Positions 16,588 through 24,726 of a stretch of DNA of 64,000 nt are shown in pieces. Every line of letters begins with the position of its first letter. Position 1 is the stretch's first letter. Below the pieces are notes generated by a model. That model was not told where the DNA came from, did not search any database, and saw only the letters and a list, made by a program, of their open reading frames with translations. The translations under genes and the position numbers were made by a program. The DNA is from SHZL01 sp963784425. Lineage in GTDB: Bacteria; Pseudomonadota; Gammaproteobacteria; Xanthomonadales; SZUA-36. Location: assembly GCA_963784425.1 (NCBI GenBank), contig CAWARM010000007.1, positions 280,084-344,083 of the forward strand. Reading direction: 5' to 3'.

Positions 16588-19010
16588 ACCGGGAGTCGCT
16601 GGCACTGCCCGCGGGAGCAGTGGTTGACTGTTTCACCATTGACCAGGCCGTTGCGGCCGGGGTGGACAGCCTTACCTACCTTGCACGCGAAGTACAGACC
16701 GGCATGGTGTACAGCCTGCGTGAGTACCTGCCCCGGCAAGGTGTTGCACGCGCGGCAGATGGCACGGTGCAGGGCACGGATGAGCAGTGCGCCAATGCTT
16801 TATCCATCGGCGTCGCGCAGTTCCTCGTGGACGTAGCCGGTTCGGCCACGCTGCACCATGCTGGACTCCTTACCGCCTCCCGCTGGTTCAGGGCCAACGG
16901 GACCGCTTATGCCGTCACGCCCTGTCCTCCTGGCGAATCACTCGCCAGGAGGGTGCAATCAGCGGGAAAACTGACGCCGACCCAGGCGGCCGCAATTGCC
17001 ATGCCGGTGCTCGAGGCCCTGGATTACTTGCACGCGCAGAACTTCATTCACCAGGAATTGTGTCCGCAACTTATCCATGTGCTCGACTCCGGAGTTGCGG
17101 TGGTGCTGGGCACCGGTGGCGCGGCACGGCCGGGCACTGAGCCGGTCCCCTTGCCGGCCGGCCACCCCATGCAAGATTACGGCGCGATTGAGCAGTTCCG
17201 GGAAGCAGGAAAAATCGGCCCGTGGACGGACATCTATTGCCTCGCTGCCATCCTGTATCACGCAATTAACGGCAAGGCTCCAGTTAGCTCCGTGGAGAGG
17301 TGGGCTGCCGTGCAATCCGGTGCGCCGGATCCCCTGATGCCGCTGGAACTGCCTGCTACTGCGGGCGAGTCGCAGCGGGAAGTGGCGCTACTCATCAACC
17401 GTGGACTGGCGCTTGAACCGGGCGCCCGCCCGCAATCGGTACGGGAGTGGAGAACCCGGGTCGAGCGCGTCACCGCGACCCCCGGCGAGGAGGGTATTAC
17501 GCCGGGCTTGCCTGCAGGCGCGGAAGTCCGCGATTGGCGGTCCATCCTTCTGCTGACAGTGTTTCTCCTGGGTCTTGCCTCCCTGGCCTGGTATGTGCTG
17601 TCCAGCCGCTGGAGCGAGACCCACCGCGAGGAAAGCGCGGCGACTGAAACAGTGCCCGGCAGTGGGGCGCCTTCGCCCGAAGAGACAGAGCGGTGGCGGT
17701 CGGCACTGGAGGTAGACGCCGTGGTCGGCTACCGTTCCTTCCTGGAGGATTTTCCGCAATCGGCGCATCGGCAGCAGGCGCAGGAACACATCGACATGCT
17801 CGAAAACAAGGCATGGGAAGGCGTAGTCGCGGAGGGCACCCGGGCGGCCTACGAGGCCCACCTGGAAATCTTCCCGGACGGCGTGCACGCAACCGAAGCG
17901 CTGGCCCGCATTGAGGAATTCAAGCAGGAAGAAGCCCGGCTCGCACGCGAACGCGATGCGCTGCAGCACAGCGACGATGAGGCCTGGAACTCTGCCCGAT
18001 CTGCAGCGAGCATCGCGGCATTGGATGCTTATATTTCTGCCTGGCCTGGCGGCACGCACGTGGCGGAGGCGCATGAGCTCCGGCAAAACCTGCAAGGAGG
18101 CATGAACGACGCTGCTGCCTTTGCTGTCGCCAGCAAGGAAAACACCATCGAGGCCTACCGGACCTACATCAAGGAGTTTCCTGCAGGGCGCAAGGTCACC
18201 GCAGCGCAAGAGGCCATCGAATCATTGACGCTACGCCCTGGCAAGACGTTTCGTGATTGCAGCGAATGCCCGCTCATGGTGATGGTTCCTGGCGGCGCCT
18301 TCTGGCAAGGCACGGCGGATGCATCGGCCTTCGCCATCAGCATTGAAAAGCCGCGCCGCAGGGTAACCATTGCTGAGCCTTTTGCCGTGGGCGTGCATGA
18401 AATTACCATGGCAGAGTGGGACGCCTGCGTCGCTGATGGCGCGTGTGAAACCCGCCCCGCGGACAACGGCTGGGGACGGGGTGACCGGCCCGTGATGATG
18501 GTGTCCTGGAATGATGCGCAGCAATACGCCACCTGGCTTGGCAAGAAGACCGGCCAGGCTTATTCCCTGCCCAGTGAAAGCCAGTGGGAATACATTGCCC
18601 GGGCCGGTGAAGAAGGTGAATGGCCGGGTGGAGATGCTGCGCTGGTGTGCGCTTATGCGAACATCGCCGGCGAGGAAACGGGCTTTGAGTGGCGGCACAA
18701 GGAATGCTCCGACATTTCCGCATTTGAAACCCTGCCGGTGGGTTCACTCAAAGGCAATGCCTTTGGGGTGTATGATGCAATTGGTAACGTCGCTGAATGG
18801 ACGCTGGATTGCATGAACCTGTCCTATCTTGAAGCGCCGTCAGATGGCAGCGCATGGTCGGTGGGCATGTGCAGTTCACACATGACGCGGGGCGGTTCGT
18901 GGTTTACCGGCTCCAAGGAGTCCCGCCTCGGTGCCCGGTTCAACCTGAAAAATGGTGACCGCAATGATTTCACCGGATTCCGCCTGGTCAGGAAAGTTGA
19001 ACGTCAATGA
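16584..19010 (+). CDS. Pseudokinase-TM-FGE/sulfatase-modifying-factor-like fusion
   Basis: 808 residues, GTG start overlapping the previous stop. Residues 1-300 are a Ser/Thr kinase fold kept in shape (VLEALDYLHAQNFIH, GPWTDIYCLAAILYHAI) but lacking catalysis: Arg46 at the VAIK Lys position, HQE for HRD, and no DFG. A TM helix lies near residues 320-339. Residues 360-550 hold about four repeats of a Y-x-x-[FY]-[LI]-x-x-[FW]-P-x-G type TPR-like motif. Residues 555-805 form an FGE/SUMF1-like domain: MVPGGAFWQGT, FAVGVHEITMAEWDACV, RPVMMVSWNDAQQYATWL, LPSESQWEYIARAG, GNVAEWTLDCM, RGGSWF. The kinase part is cytosolic and the FGE part periplasmic. FGE-like domains in such fusions often lack enzymatic roles; activity here is unknown. 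Confidence 0.85.
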   Translation: MNRESLALPAGAVVDCFTIDQAVAAGVDSLTYLAREVQTGMVYSLREYLPRQGVARAADGTVQGTDEQCANALSIGVAQFLVDVAGSATLHHAGLLTASRWFRANGTAYAVTPCPPGESLARRVQSAGKLTPTQAAAIAMPVLEALDYLHAQNFIHQELCPQLIHVLDSGVAVVLGTGGAARPGTEPVPLPAGHPMQDYGAIEQFREAGKIGPWTDIYCLAAILYHAINGKAPVSSVERWAAVQSGAPDPLMPLELPATAGESQREVALLINRGLALEPGARPQSVREWRTRVERVTATPGEEGITPGLPAGAEVRDWRSILLLTVFLLGLASLAWYVLSSRWSETHREESAATETVPGSGAPSPEETERWRSALEVDAVVGYRSFLEDFPQSAHRQQAQEHIDMLENKAWEGVVAEGTRAAYEAHLEIFPDGVHATEALARIEEFKQEEARLARERDALQHSDDEAWNSARSAASIAALDAYISAWPGGTHVAEAHELRQNLQGGMNDAAAFAVASKENTIEAYRTYIKEFPAGRKVTAAQEAIESLTLRPGKTFRDCSECPLMVMVPGGAFWQGTADASAFAISIEKPRRRVTIAEPFAVGVHEITMAEWDACVADGACETRPADNGWGRGDRPVMMVSWNDAQQYATWLGKKTGQAYSLPSESQWEYIARAGEEGEWPGGDAALVCAYANIAGEETGFEWRHKECSDISAFETLPVGSLKGNAFGVYDAIGNVAEWTLDCMNLSYLEAPSDGSAWSVGMCSSHMTRGGSWFTGSKESRLGARFNLKNGDRNDFTGFRLVRKVERQ

Positions 19011-19054
19011 TATCTGGCAATGATTTCTGGCAGTGATGCGTGGCAATGATGAAT
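19006..19054 (+). repeat. Three-plus tandem 13-bp units at a gene junction
   Basis: Units AATGATATCTGGC (19006), AATGATTTCTGGC (19019) and AGTGATGCGTGGC (19032) are followed by a partial AATGATGAAT (19045). The first unit contains the stop codon of the FGE-fusion gene and the last contains the ATGs that open the Gln-rich gene. The array therefore spans the whole junction and repeats an (A)ATGA stop/start signal. Confidence 0.9.
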
Positions 19055-20502
19055 ATCGAAATGAAGCATGATGCAATGCAGCATGGCCTGAGCCTTTGGC
19101 CGAGCCGGCCTGCCGGCCTGATCACCCTGCCGGCCCTGGCCCTGGCGCTGACAGTCCTTGCCTGTGGGCAGGCCTTTGCCCAGGAAGATACAGATACCAA
19201 GGCCAGTGACGAGAAGGCCGCTGCCGTATCGAGTAGCCATGTCGATGAGAACGAAAACAGTTACCGCGCCAGCAAGGAATTGAGGGATCAGCGTTTCGAA
19301 GGAAAGCCCCAGTCAAACACCATTTACACAGCTCCCGCGGGCGATGCCAAAATAGACAAATTGCCGCTGGCTTCGCGTGAACACATTCGCGAGCAGATGC
19401 GCGACATGATCATGTCCACACGGCAGTGGAAACCGGGCGACGACCTCAGTGACTATCCCTACAAGCCCAGCGAAGCGGCGCAGAAAGACCCGGCATTGAA
19501 CGCGCAGGAGCGTGAAGCCTGGGCTGAACAATTGCAGAAATACCAGGAACGCGAGGCAGCAGCCTATGCCAGCGCCAACGGCATGAACGCTTTAAGCGCA
19601 GACCCCAGCCAGCAAGGCCAGCAAGGCCAGCAGGGGCAGCAAGGTCAGCAGGGCCAACAAGGGCAGCAAGGCCAGCAGGGGCAGCAAGGGCAGCAGGGCA
19701 ACAGGGGCAGCAGGGCCAGCAGGGCCAGCAAGGGGGGAGTCAATCCGTCGCGCAGTCGGGCAAAGGCGCCGGTTCCCCCGGGCAGGGCCAGCAGGACAAA
19801 GCGCAGCAGAGCATTGATGCATACTCCGGTCGCGAACGGGCGCCGCAGCAGATGAGTACGGCCGGCGTTTCAGAAAACGCGTTGAGTTTCCTCCAGAGCC
19901 GGGGCGGAGTTCCCCCGGGCGCATCATCCAGCAGCGAGCAGGGCAGTGCTGGCGCTCAGGGAGCAGAGCAGCAGGCAACCGGCGCGCAACAATCCGGTTC
20001 ACCAACTGCCGGTAGCGGAGGCAAATCCCAAAAGGAATCCACGGCGGGTTCCACATCGGCTGCCACAGCGGAGAACAACACCGGATCGGCCCCGCCGGGC
20101 AGCCTGGAAACGAGTCAGTTGGCCATGCTGCAAGGTGTGAATTCCGCAGCCAGTGCGGGTAGCAGCAGCTCGGGGTCGCCAGGGCAGGAATCAGCTCAGC
20201 AATCAGGCCAGGAATCAGGACAAGAATCAGGCCAGGAATCAGCCCAGGCGTCAGCTCAGCAGTCAGCCCAGGCTTCGGCTCAGCAATCAGGCCAGGAATC
20301 AGGACAAGAATCAGGTCAGGAATCGGCAGAGGAAGAGGCGGCGCAGCAAGCACAGGCCGAAATGCTGGCCGGTACCCTTGAGGTTGGCCAGCTGAAACAA
20401 ATGCAGGGCAGTTCACTGCAACCTGGCGAAACGCAGGGAGGGGCGTTGACTGCGGAGCCAGGTACCCTGGAAATTGAGGACCTGAAGTTACTCGAAAAAT
20501 AG
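19046..20502 (+). CDS. Secreted Gln-rich repeat protein, frameshifted near 19699
   Basis: The N-terminal half (MMNIEMKHDAMQHG, signal peptide ending near LACGQAFAQ, then REHIREQMRDMIMSTRQWKP) runs into a QQG tripeptide repeat. At 19699 the repeat spacing loses one base (GGCAACAG where other units read GGCCAACA). The same-strand +2 frame continues the QQG pattern, then Ser/Gln/Gly-rich sequence, a second repeat block (SGQE units) and LEVGQLKQMQG and LEIEDLKLLEK at the C-terminus. Adding one base yields a single protein of about 485 residues. It would be periplasmic or secreted with no recognisable catalytic domain. LETSQLAMLQG, LEVGQLKQMQG and LEIEDLKLLEK are three related short motifs. It is probably the last gene of the vWA/FHA operon. 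Confidence 0.6.
19611..19735 (+). repeat. QQG-coding 9-bp tandem repeat
   Basis: About thirteen near-perfect copies of a 9-base unit CAGCARGGN encode Gln-Gln-Gly. The array contains the frameshift at about 19699. Arrays like this are prone to slippage and to misassembly, so copy number and frame deserve caution. Confidence 0.85.
20185..20335 (+). repeat. Ser-Gly-Gln-Glu / Ser-Ala-Gln tandem repeat
   Basis: Repeating 12-base units related to TCAGGCCAGGAA encode SGQE, SAQA and SAQQ blocks within the C-terminal half of the Gln-rich protein. The pattern SGQESGQESGQES occurs twice, flanking SAQASAQQSAQ, so a larger duplication is nested on the short unit. Confidence 0.8.
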
Positions 20503-20516
20503 AAACGGCACGGGTA

Positions 20517-21314
20517 TCAGTGAATCTTTGCTTCGGAGTCTATCAACTCGTCACCCGGTAATTTTGGCGGTTTGCCTTTCTTGTTCCTGGTCAGCCAGTA
20601 AACATTTTCCATAGCCTGCAAGTGCTGTTTGAAGCTGTCCATGGCAGGCTCGTCCTCCAGCAAGCGCTGATATGCTTCCATCCTGCCGCCAGTGGCATCC
20701 ATGGCATCGTCGGTGATGGCGTCGAGTTCCTCGCTGAATGCCCAGTACTCCATGACATTGCGCAGGTAAATGGTTTTGGCCTGGTAGGCCTGCAGATATG
20801 CGGTATTCGCTGAACCGTTGCTGCCGCCCTGGTATTCAAGTGCGCTCGAGAGGGCGGTCCGGACAATGATGGCATCTTCGGCCAGCTCGACCAGGTTCAC
20901 CCCGGCGACGACCTCAGGCTGGGTTTTTGCGATTTTGTCTACAGCGGCAAGGATGCTTTTCCGGTTCTCCTGCACGAAGCCAATCACTGTGATGGCATTG
21001 GCTATCAGCGCGTCCTGGTCGACAATCCGGTTCAGCGGCGTCTGGAAATCATCCACATTGATTTGCGGAAAGCGGTTTGCATCTGCTTCAGCCTGTGGCT
21101 GTCCCGAGAATTGCCCCAAGGATTGGCGCGAAGATTGAAGCTCCTTCAGGAAAGCGGGATCCATGCCTTCTGCTACCATCATCACCAGGTTGTACTGGCG
21201 GTATTGTTCTGCTGCGGTAAGCTCAGCAAGCCCGCCTGATGACATTTCGCTCCAGGCGTTGAAGGCCACCAACTGCAGCAGCACCGTGACCATCATCAAC
21301 CGGAACGATTGCAT
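20517..21314 (-). CDS. Exported helical protein of unknown function
   Basis: 265 residues from the ATG at 21314, giving signal peptide MQSFRLMMVTVLLQLVAFNA followed by WSEMSS. The mature part is mostly helical (FLKELQSSRQSLGQF, NRIVDQDALIANAITVIGFV, AYQAKTIYLRNVMEYW) with no known catalytic motif. In-frame GTG codons continue upstream to 21365 inside a 15-bp repeat and would add RLFGV repeats, which do not look like native protein. It is convergent with the Gln-rich gene (14-base gap) and directly downstream of the lipoprotein gene on the same strand. I infer that it belongs to the vWA/FHA/CHAT locus but do not recognise it. Confidence 0.65.
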   Translation of the reverse strand: MQSFRLMMVTVLLQLVAFNAWSEMSSGGLAELTAAEQYRQYNLVMMVAEGMDPAFLKELQSSRQSLGQFSGQPQAEADANRFPQINVDDFQTPLNRIVDQDALIANAITVIGFVQENRKSILAAVDKIAKTQPEVVAGVNLVELAEDAIIVRTALSSALEYQGGSNGSANTAYLQAYQAKTIYLRNVMEYWAFSEELDAITDDAMDATGGRMEAYQRLLEDEPAMDSFKQHLQAMENVYWLTRNKKGKPPKLPGDELIDSEAKIH

Positions 21315-21365
21315 CCGCACCCCGAGGAGCCGCACCCCGAAGAGCCGCACCCCGAAGAGCCGCAC
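21315..21365 (-). repeat. Three tandem 15-bp units before the start of the exported protein gene
   Basis: On the minus strand, GTGCGGCTCTTCGGG occurs at 21365-21351 and 21350-21336, and GTGCGGCTCCTCGGG at 21335-21321, followed by GTGCGG and the ATG at 21314. Each unit carries an in-frame GTG, giving several potential starts. The array begins three bases after the lipoprotein stop codon. Confidence 0.9.
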
Positions 21366-21368
21366 ATA

Positions 21369-23324
21369 TCAGAATTCCAGTTTTTTCCATTGCTCTTCAC
21401 TTGCCTTGCCTGCTTCCACGCCTGCTTTGAACTGCAGGATCCTGGGCTGGCTGCCGGCTACCTCGAACATCACCACGCCATCCGGCTGTCCGTTCCTGAA
21501 CTGGCCCTCGTAGTAAGCGGGGCTGGCCTGTCCGGCTTGCCGCACTATCATACCCCCGGTGCCGGAGGCCACGCCGTCTTTCGCATCGCCCAGGTATTCG
21601 ACGGACGCTCCTGTTCCCTCGCCAACCAGGCCATAACCCCTGCCCGCTGCGAGGCCGTCATGGCACCCGCCATACCAGCGCCCCGGGGTAGCGATTGAGG
21701 GGTGGCGAAAAACACATCGATCATCAGCAGTGGTATTCAGCGAACGCACCCTTGATTGGTACAACGCAGTCGTCTTGTCCCTGAACTCGGCGAATCCCCG
21801 CGCCGTTATTTTCTCCTTCGACTCCAGCCATTCCACTTGCACATTAATCTGGCGATCAAGCTCGGGGGCCATCAGGGCCATGAATTTTTCAGTAATGGTG
21901 CCGGACTTGGTGCGGGTTTTCATGGATTGGCTGGCTGACCAGATAGAACCCAGCACCAGCACACTGGTGAGATTCTGCAAGGCCGCGGCAACCACCGTGC
22001 CGGATACCGCTGTGCCGTAGACCGATCCGGCCAGCATGGCCACGGCGAGCGCAGTGGTCATGTTTTGCACCCTCGCGAGGTGCCGGCGTTCCTCCAGCAT
22101 GCCGAATTCGGCTGCGATCATCTGGCGCATTTTTTGTCCGTAATCACCAGAATAGGTACCCAGGTAAACGCTTTGGGACTGCCCCGAAAGGAATTTCTTT
22201 TCCGCCTCGATCAATGCAGCTGCCAATTGCAGGCGTGACCGGACGCTTTCGTCAGTGGAGCCAGCCATAAACACATTGGCCAGCTCCGGATCGAATCTCT
22301 GCAAGGTGGCCTGCCGCGCAAAAAAGAGTGCCCGGTCCTGGTCGACGCTTCCCAGCAGGTTCAACACGCGGTCAGCTGCGCCGTTGATGAAGGCCTGTTG
22401 GAAGGGATCGACGGAATAGTCTTCCCCCAGGATGGCAACAGTCGCGGGGTTCATCTGTACTTTTTCCAATGGGTACACTTCCACTGCCAATACCTTGCCG
22501 TTGTTGTCCTTGACCGCCTTCGTTGGAACCTGGACGGGGGCGGGATTGCGCGTGCTCAGGAACGTGATGAAATCCAGGTTTCTCTGGTAGCCACTCGCCG
22601 GGTACTCGATCATGCTGGTGAATTGTTTCTCTGCCTGCTGTTCAGAGAGGTTCCACGAGGATTGCAGCAGTGGCTCACTGGCCAACAGCAAACCGTTGGT
22701 GGTGGGGCTCAACCATCGGTTGCTGTGCACCACGAACAAAGGTGTCACGATGTCGCCAAACGTCAGCGGCGGTGATTCCATGATTTCACGAATATCCGGG
22801 TAGGAGTACACGCTGAAATCAATGGTAAGAACGCTGGGAATCTGTTCGGAGGCGAGCAGGGGCCGGCTGTGCAATCCGTTTTCCTTGTCCCAGACGATCA
22901 TGTGGGGAGATAGCAGCACTGTATCCGGGGGCAGCTTTTCCCTCAGCTCACGGTACAGGGTCATGGCGAAGTAATTCGTTTTCGCAATGATGGCCTGCGC
23001 CACCCGGGTGGTATCTGTGCGGAGCTTGACGTCTATGGGTACTGTGCCGCCAATCGCATTGTTACCAAATGCCTGGTAGAACACATTCTCCGCCTCCGCA
23101 CTGATGATGGCAGGGTAGCGAATGACAATCAGCGCCTCGGCGCGCGGCAGGATACTTACGGGAGTGGCTGCGTTGGCTTTTTCCGTGTAGACGGATGTCT
23201 TGGTACCCCGCGCAGTTCCCGCGCAGCCTGCCAGCCACGTACAGAGCAGGACAGTGGCAGCCAGCAGCACCCAATGGACACGCGATTTGCAGCTTGAAGA
23301 CAAGGTTGGGGATAAATGCTGCAA
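21369..23324 (-). CDS. Large lipoprotein with central hydrophobic segment and MORN-like C-terminus
   Basis: 651 residues from a TTG at 23324, which has AGGA six bases upstream. A lipobox (TWLAGCAG, Cys at about residue 34) marks it as a lipoprotein. The first 400 residues are mixed alpha/beta (EALIVIRYPAIISAEAENV, PDTVLLSPHMIVWDKENG). Around residues 430-470 there is a hydrophobic stretch (ALAVAMLAGSVYGTAVSG and a following LTSVLVLGSIW). The C-terminus has glycine-rich MORN-like repeats (GRWYGGCHDGLAAGRGYGLV, YYEGQFRNGQPDGVVMFEV). No enzyme motif was recognised. A second hydrophobic segment in a lipoprotein is unusual. Position and strand suggest it belongs with the CHAT/vWA locus. Confidence 0.7.
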   Translation of the reverse strand: MQHLSPTLSSSCKSRVHWVLLAATVLLCTWLAGCAGTARGTKTSVYTEKANAATPVSILPRAEALIVIRYPAIISAEAENVFYQAFGNNAIGGTVPIDVKLRTDTTRVAQAIIAKTNYFAMTLYRELREKLPPDTVLLSPHMIVWDKENGLHSRPLLASEQIPSVLTIDFSVYSYPDIREIMESPPLTFGDIVTPLFVVHSNRWLSPTTNGLLLASEPLLQSSWNLSEQQAEKQFTSMIEYPASGYQRNLDFITFLSTRNPAPVQVPTKAVKDNNGKVLAVEVYPLEKVQMNPATVAILGEDYSVDPFQQAFINGAADRVLNLLGSVDQDRALFFARQATLQRFDPELANVFMAGSTDESVRSRLQLAAALIEAEKKFLSGQSQSVYLGTYSGDYGQKMRQMIAAEFGMLEERRHLARVQNMTTALAVAMLAGSVYGTAVSGTVVAAALQNLTSVLVLGSIWSASQSMKTRTKSGTITEKFMALMAPELDRQINVQVEWLESKEKITARGFAEFRDKTTALYQSRVRSLNTTADDRCVFRHPSIATPGRWYGGCHDGLAAGRGYGLVGEGTGASVEYLGDAKDGVASGTGGMIVRQAGQASPAYYEGQFRNGQPDGVVMFEVAGSQPRILQFKAGVEAGKASEEQWKKLEF

Positions 23325-23555
23325 GTCTCTTCCTGGATGTGTGGTTTCTGGGGCCGGAACTTATCGGACTGCTACCGCGCACTGAAATTCAATGCAGTGA
23401 CGTTTGGGTGCAGGTCGGCAGTGGTGCTGCGGCAGGTAGTTTACGGATGGGGAACAGATATGCCAAATACTATGTGGCGGTGACTCTCCGCCGGTCAATT
23501 CCCGCAGCATCATCTTATGGCATTATGTGCCGGTTAGAGAGACGAGGTAAGAAGC

Positions 23556-24668
23556 ATGAAAAATATGAACCGGATGATGCTGTTGTGTGCGGCCTCAATG
23601 GCTGCCTTCGGCTGCAACGCCGCCGGGCTGAACGAAAACCTGTCAAAAATCACCTTGCCACCAGGCTTCAGCATCAGCATTTACGCCGAAAATCTGCAGA
23701 ATCCCCGCCAGCTTGCATTGGGTGACCAGGGCACCGTGTTTGCTGGTTCGGAAGCGGCCGGAAATGTCTACGCCATCGAGGACAACAACAGTGACTATAT
23801 TGCCGATGGCATATACATCATTGACCAGAAGCTGAATCGGCCGACCGGGGTGGAATTCAAGTTCGGCTCACTGTATGTGGCGGCGATGGACCGTATTCTG
23901 CGTTATGACGATGTTGAGCCAAATATTAATCAGCCACCTGCGCCAGAAGTGGTTACCGCAGGATTACCCAACCAGGCCCACCATGGCAACAGGGTTCTGC
24001 GCTTTGGCCCGGACGGTCTTCTGTACGTGTCTATTGGGGCACCGTGCAATGTTTGCGTGGAGACCGGGTTTGGGCAGATCCGGCGCATGGAAGCAGATGG
24101 CAGTGGCGATGAAGTGTACGTTTCGGGTGTCCGCAACAGCGTGGGACTCGCGTTCAGTCCGTCCACCGGGCATTTGTGGTTCACGGACAATGGCCGGGAT
24201 CTGCTGGGAGATGACATTCCAGCAGATGAGTTGAACGAAGTAACCCAGCCAGGCCAGGATTTTGGTTTTCCCTACTGCCACCAGGGTGATTTGCTGGATG
24301 CAGAATTTGGCCAGGGTAAATCGTGTAGTGACTACACTCCGCCAGCAGTAAAATTGATCGCCCACGCAGCCGCTCTTGGCCTGACGTTTTACACCGGTCA
24401 GATGTTCCCTCCGGAATACGCCGGGGCCTTGATCATCGCCCGGCACGGCTCCTGGAATCGCAGCAAGAAAATTGGTTACGACCTCGCCGTAGTGCGCTTT
24501 GATGCCAGCGGAAAGCCCATGGCGCCCGAGGTTTTTGCCAGTGGTTGGTTGCAGGGTGAGCAAGCATGGGGGCGGCCCAATGATGTCATGCAACTGGCAG
24601 ATGGATCCTTGCTGGTGTCTGACGATATGGCGAATGTCATTTATCGCATCTCCTACGCCGCGAATTGA
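23556..24668 (+). CDS. PQQ-dependent sugar/sorbosone dehydrogenase-like beta-propeller
   Basis: 370 residues with a signal peptide or lipoprotein-type leader (MMLLCAASMAAFGCNAA). The fold is the six-bladed propeller of soluble glucose/sorbosone dehydrogenases: LPPGFSISIYAENLQNPRQL, then HHGNRVLRFGPDGLLYVSIG, GVRNSVGLAFSPSTGHLWFT and ARHGSWNRSKKIGYDL. Family members oxidise aldoses with PQQ in the periplasm. An AGGTAAG stretch lies upstream of the ATG. The substrate is unknown. It follows a 230-base region without a gene that holds a GGCGGTGACTCTCCGCC hairpin but no promoter I can identify. Confidence 0.85.
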   Translation: MKNMNRMMLLCAASMAAFGCNAAGLNENLSKITLPPGFSISIYAENLQNPRQLALGDQGTVFAGSEAAGNVYAIEDNNSDYIADGIYIIDQKLNRPTGVEFKFGSLYVAAMDRILRYDDVEPNINQPPAPEVVTAGLPNQAHHGNRVLRFGPDGLLYVSIGAPCNVCVETGFGQIRRMEADGSGDEVYVSGVRNSVGLAFSPSTGHLWFTDNGRDLLGDDIPADELNEVTQPGQDFGFPYCHQGDLLDAEFGQGKSCSDYTPPAVKLIAHAAALGLTFYTGQMFPPEYAGALIIARHGSWNRSKKIGYDLAVVRFDASGKPMAPEVFASGWLQGEQAWGRPNDVMQLADGSLLVSDDMANVIYRISYAAN

Positions 24669-24702
24669 TGCGAGCCTGTGCGACCCGTGATCCCGCGAGT
24701 CC

Positions 24703-24726
24703 ATGAGCCAATGAAACAATGAACGG
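24703..24726 (+). repeat. Three tandem 8-bp units, each beginning ATGA
   Basis: ATGAGCCA (24703), ATGAAACA (24711) and ATGAACGG (24719) follow one another without gaps. The three ATGs lie in different frames; the last opens the downstream gene. The pattern echoes the start-region arrays at 13883, 19006 and 21315. Confidence 0.8.

Noticed and set aside
19611..19735. QQG repeat as a CRISPR-like array
   Set aside because: The unit is 9 bp, has no spacers and is in a coding frame, so it is a protein repeat.
8642..23324. Calling the locus a Zorya defence system because of the MotA-like protein
   Set aside because: Zorya needs ZorA with a long tail, ZorB with a peptidoglycan-binding domain and ZorC/ZorD or ZorE effectors. 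None of those effectors is present, and the anchors here carry vWA domains.
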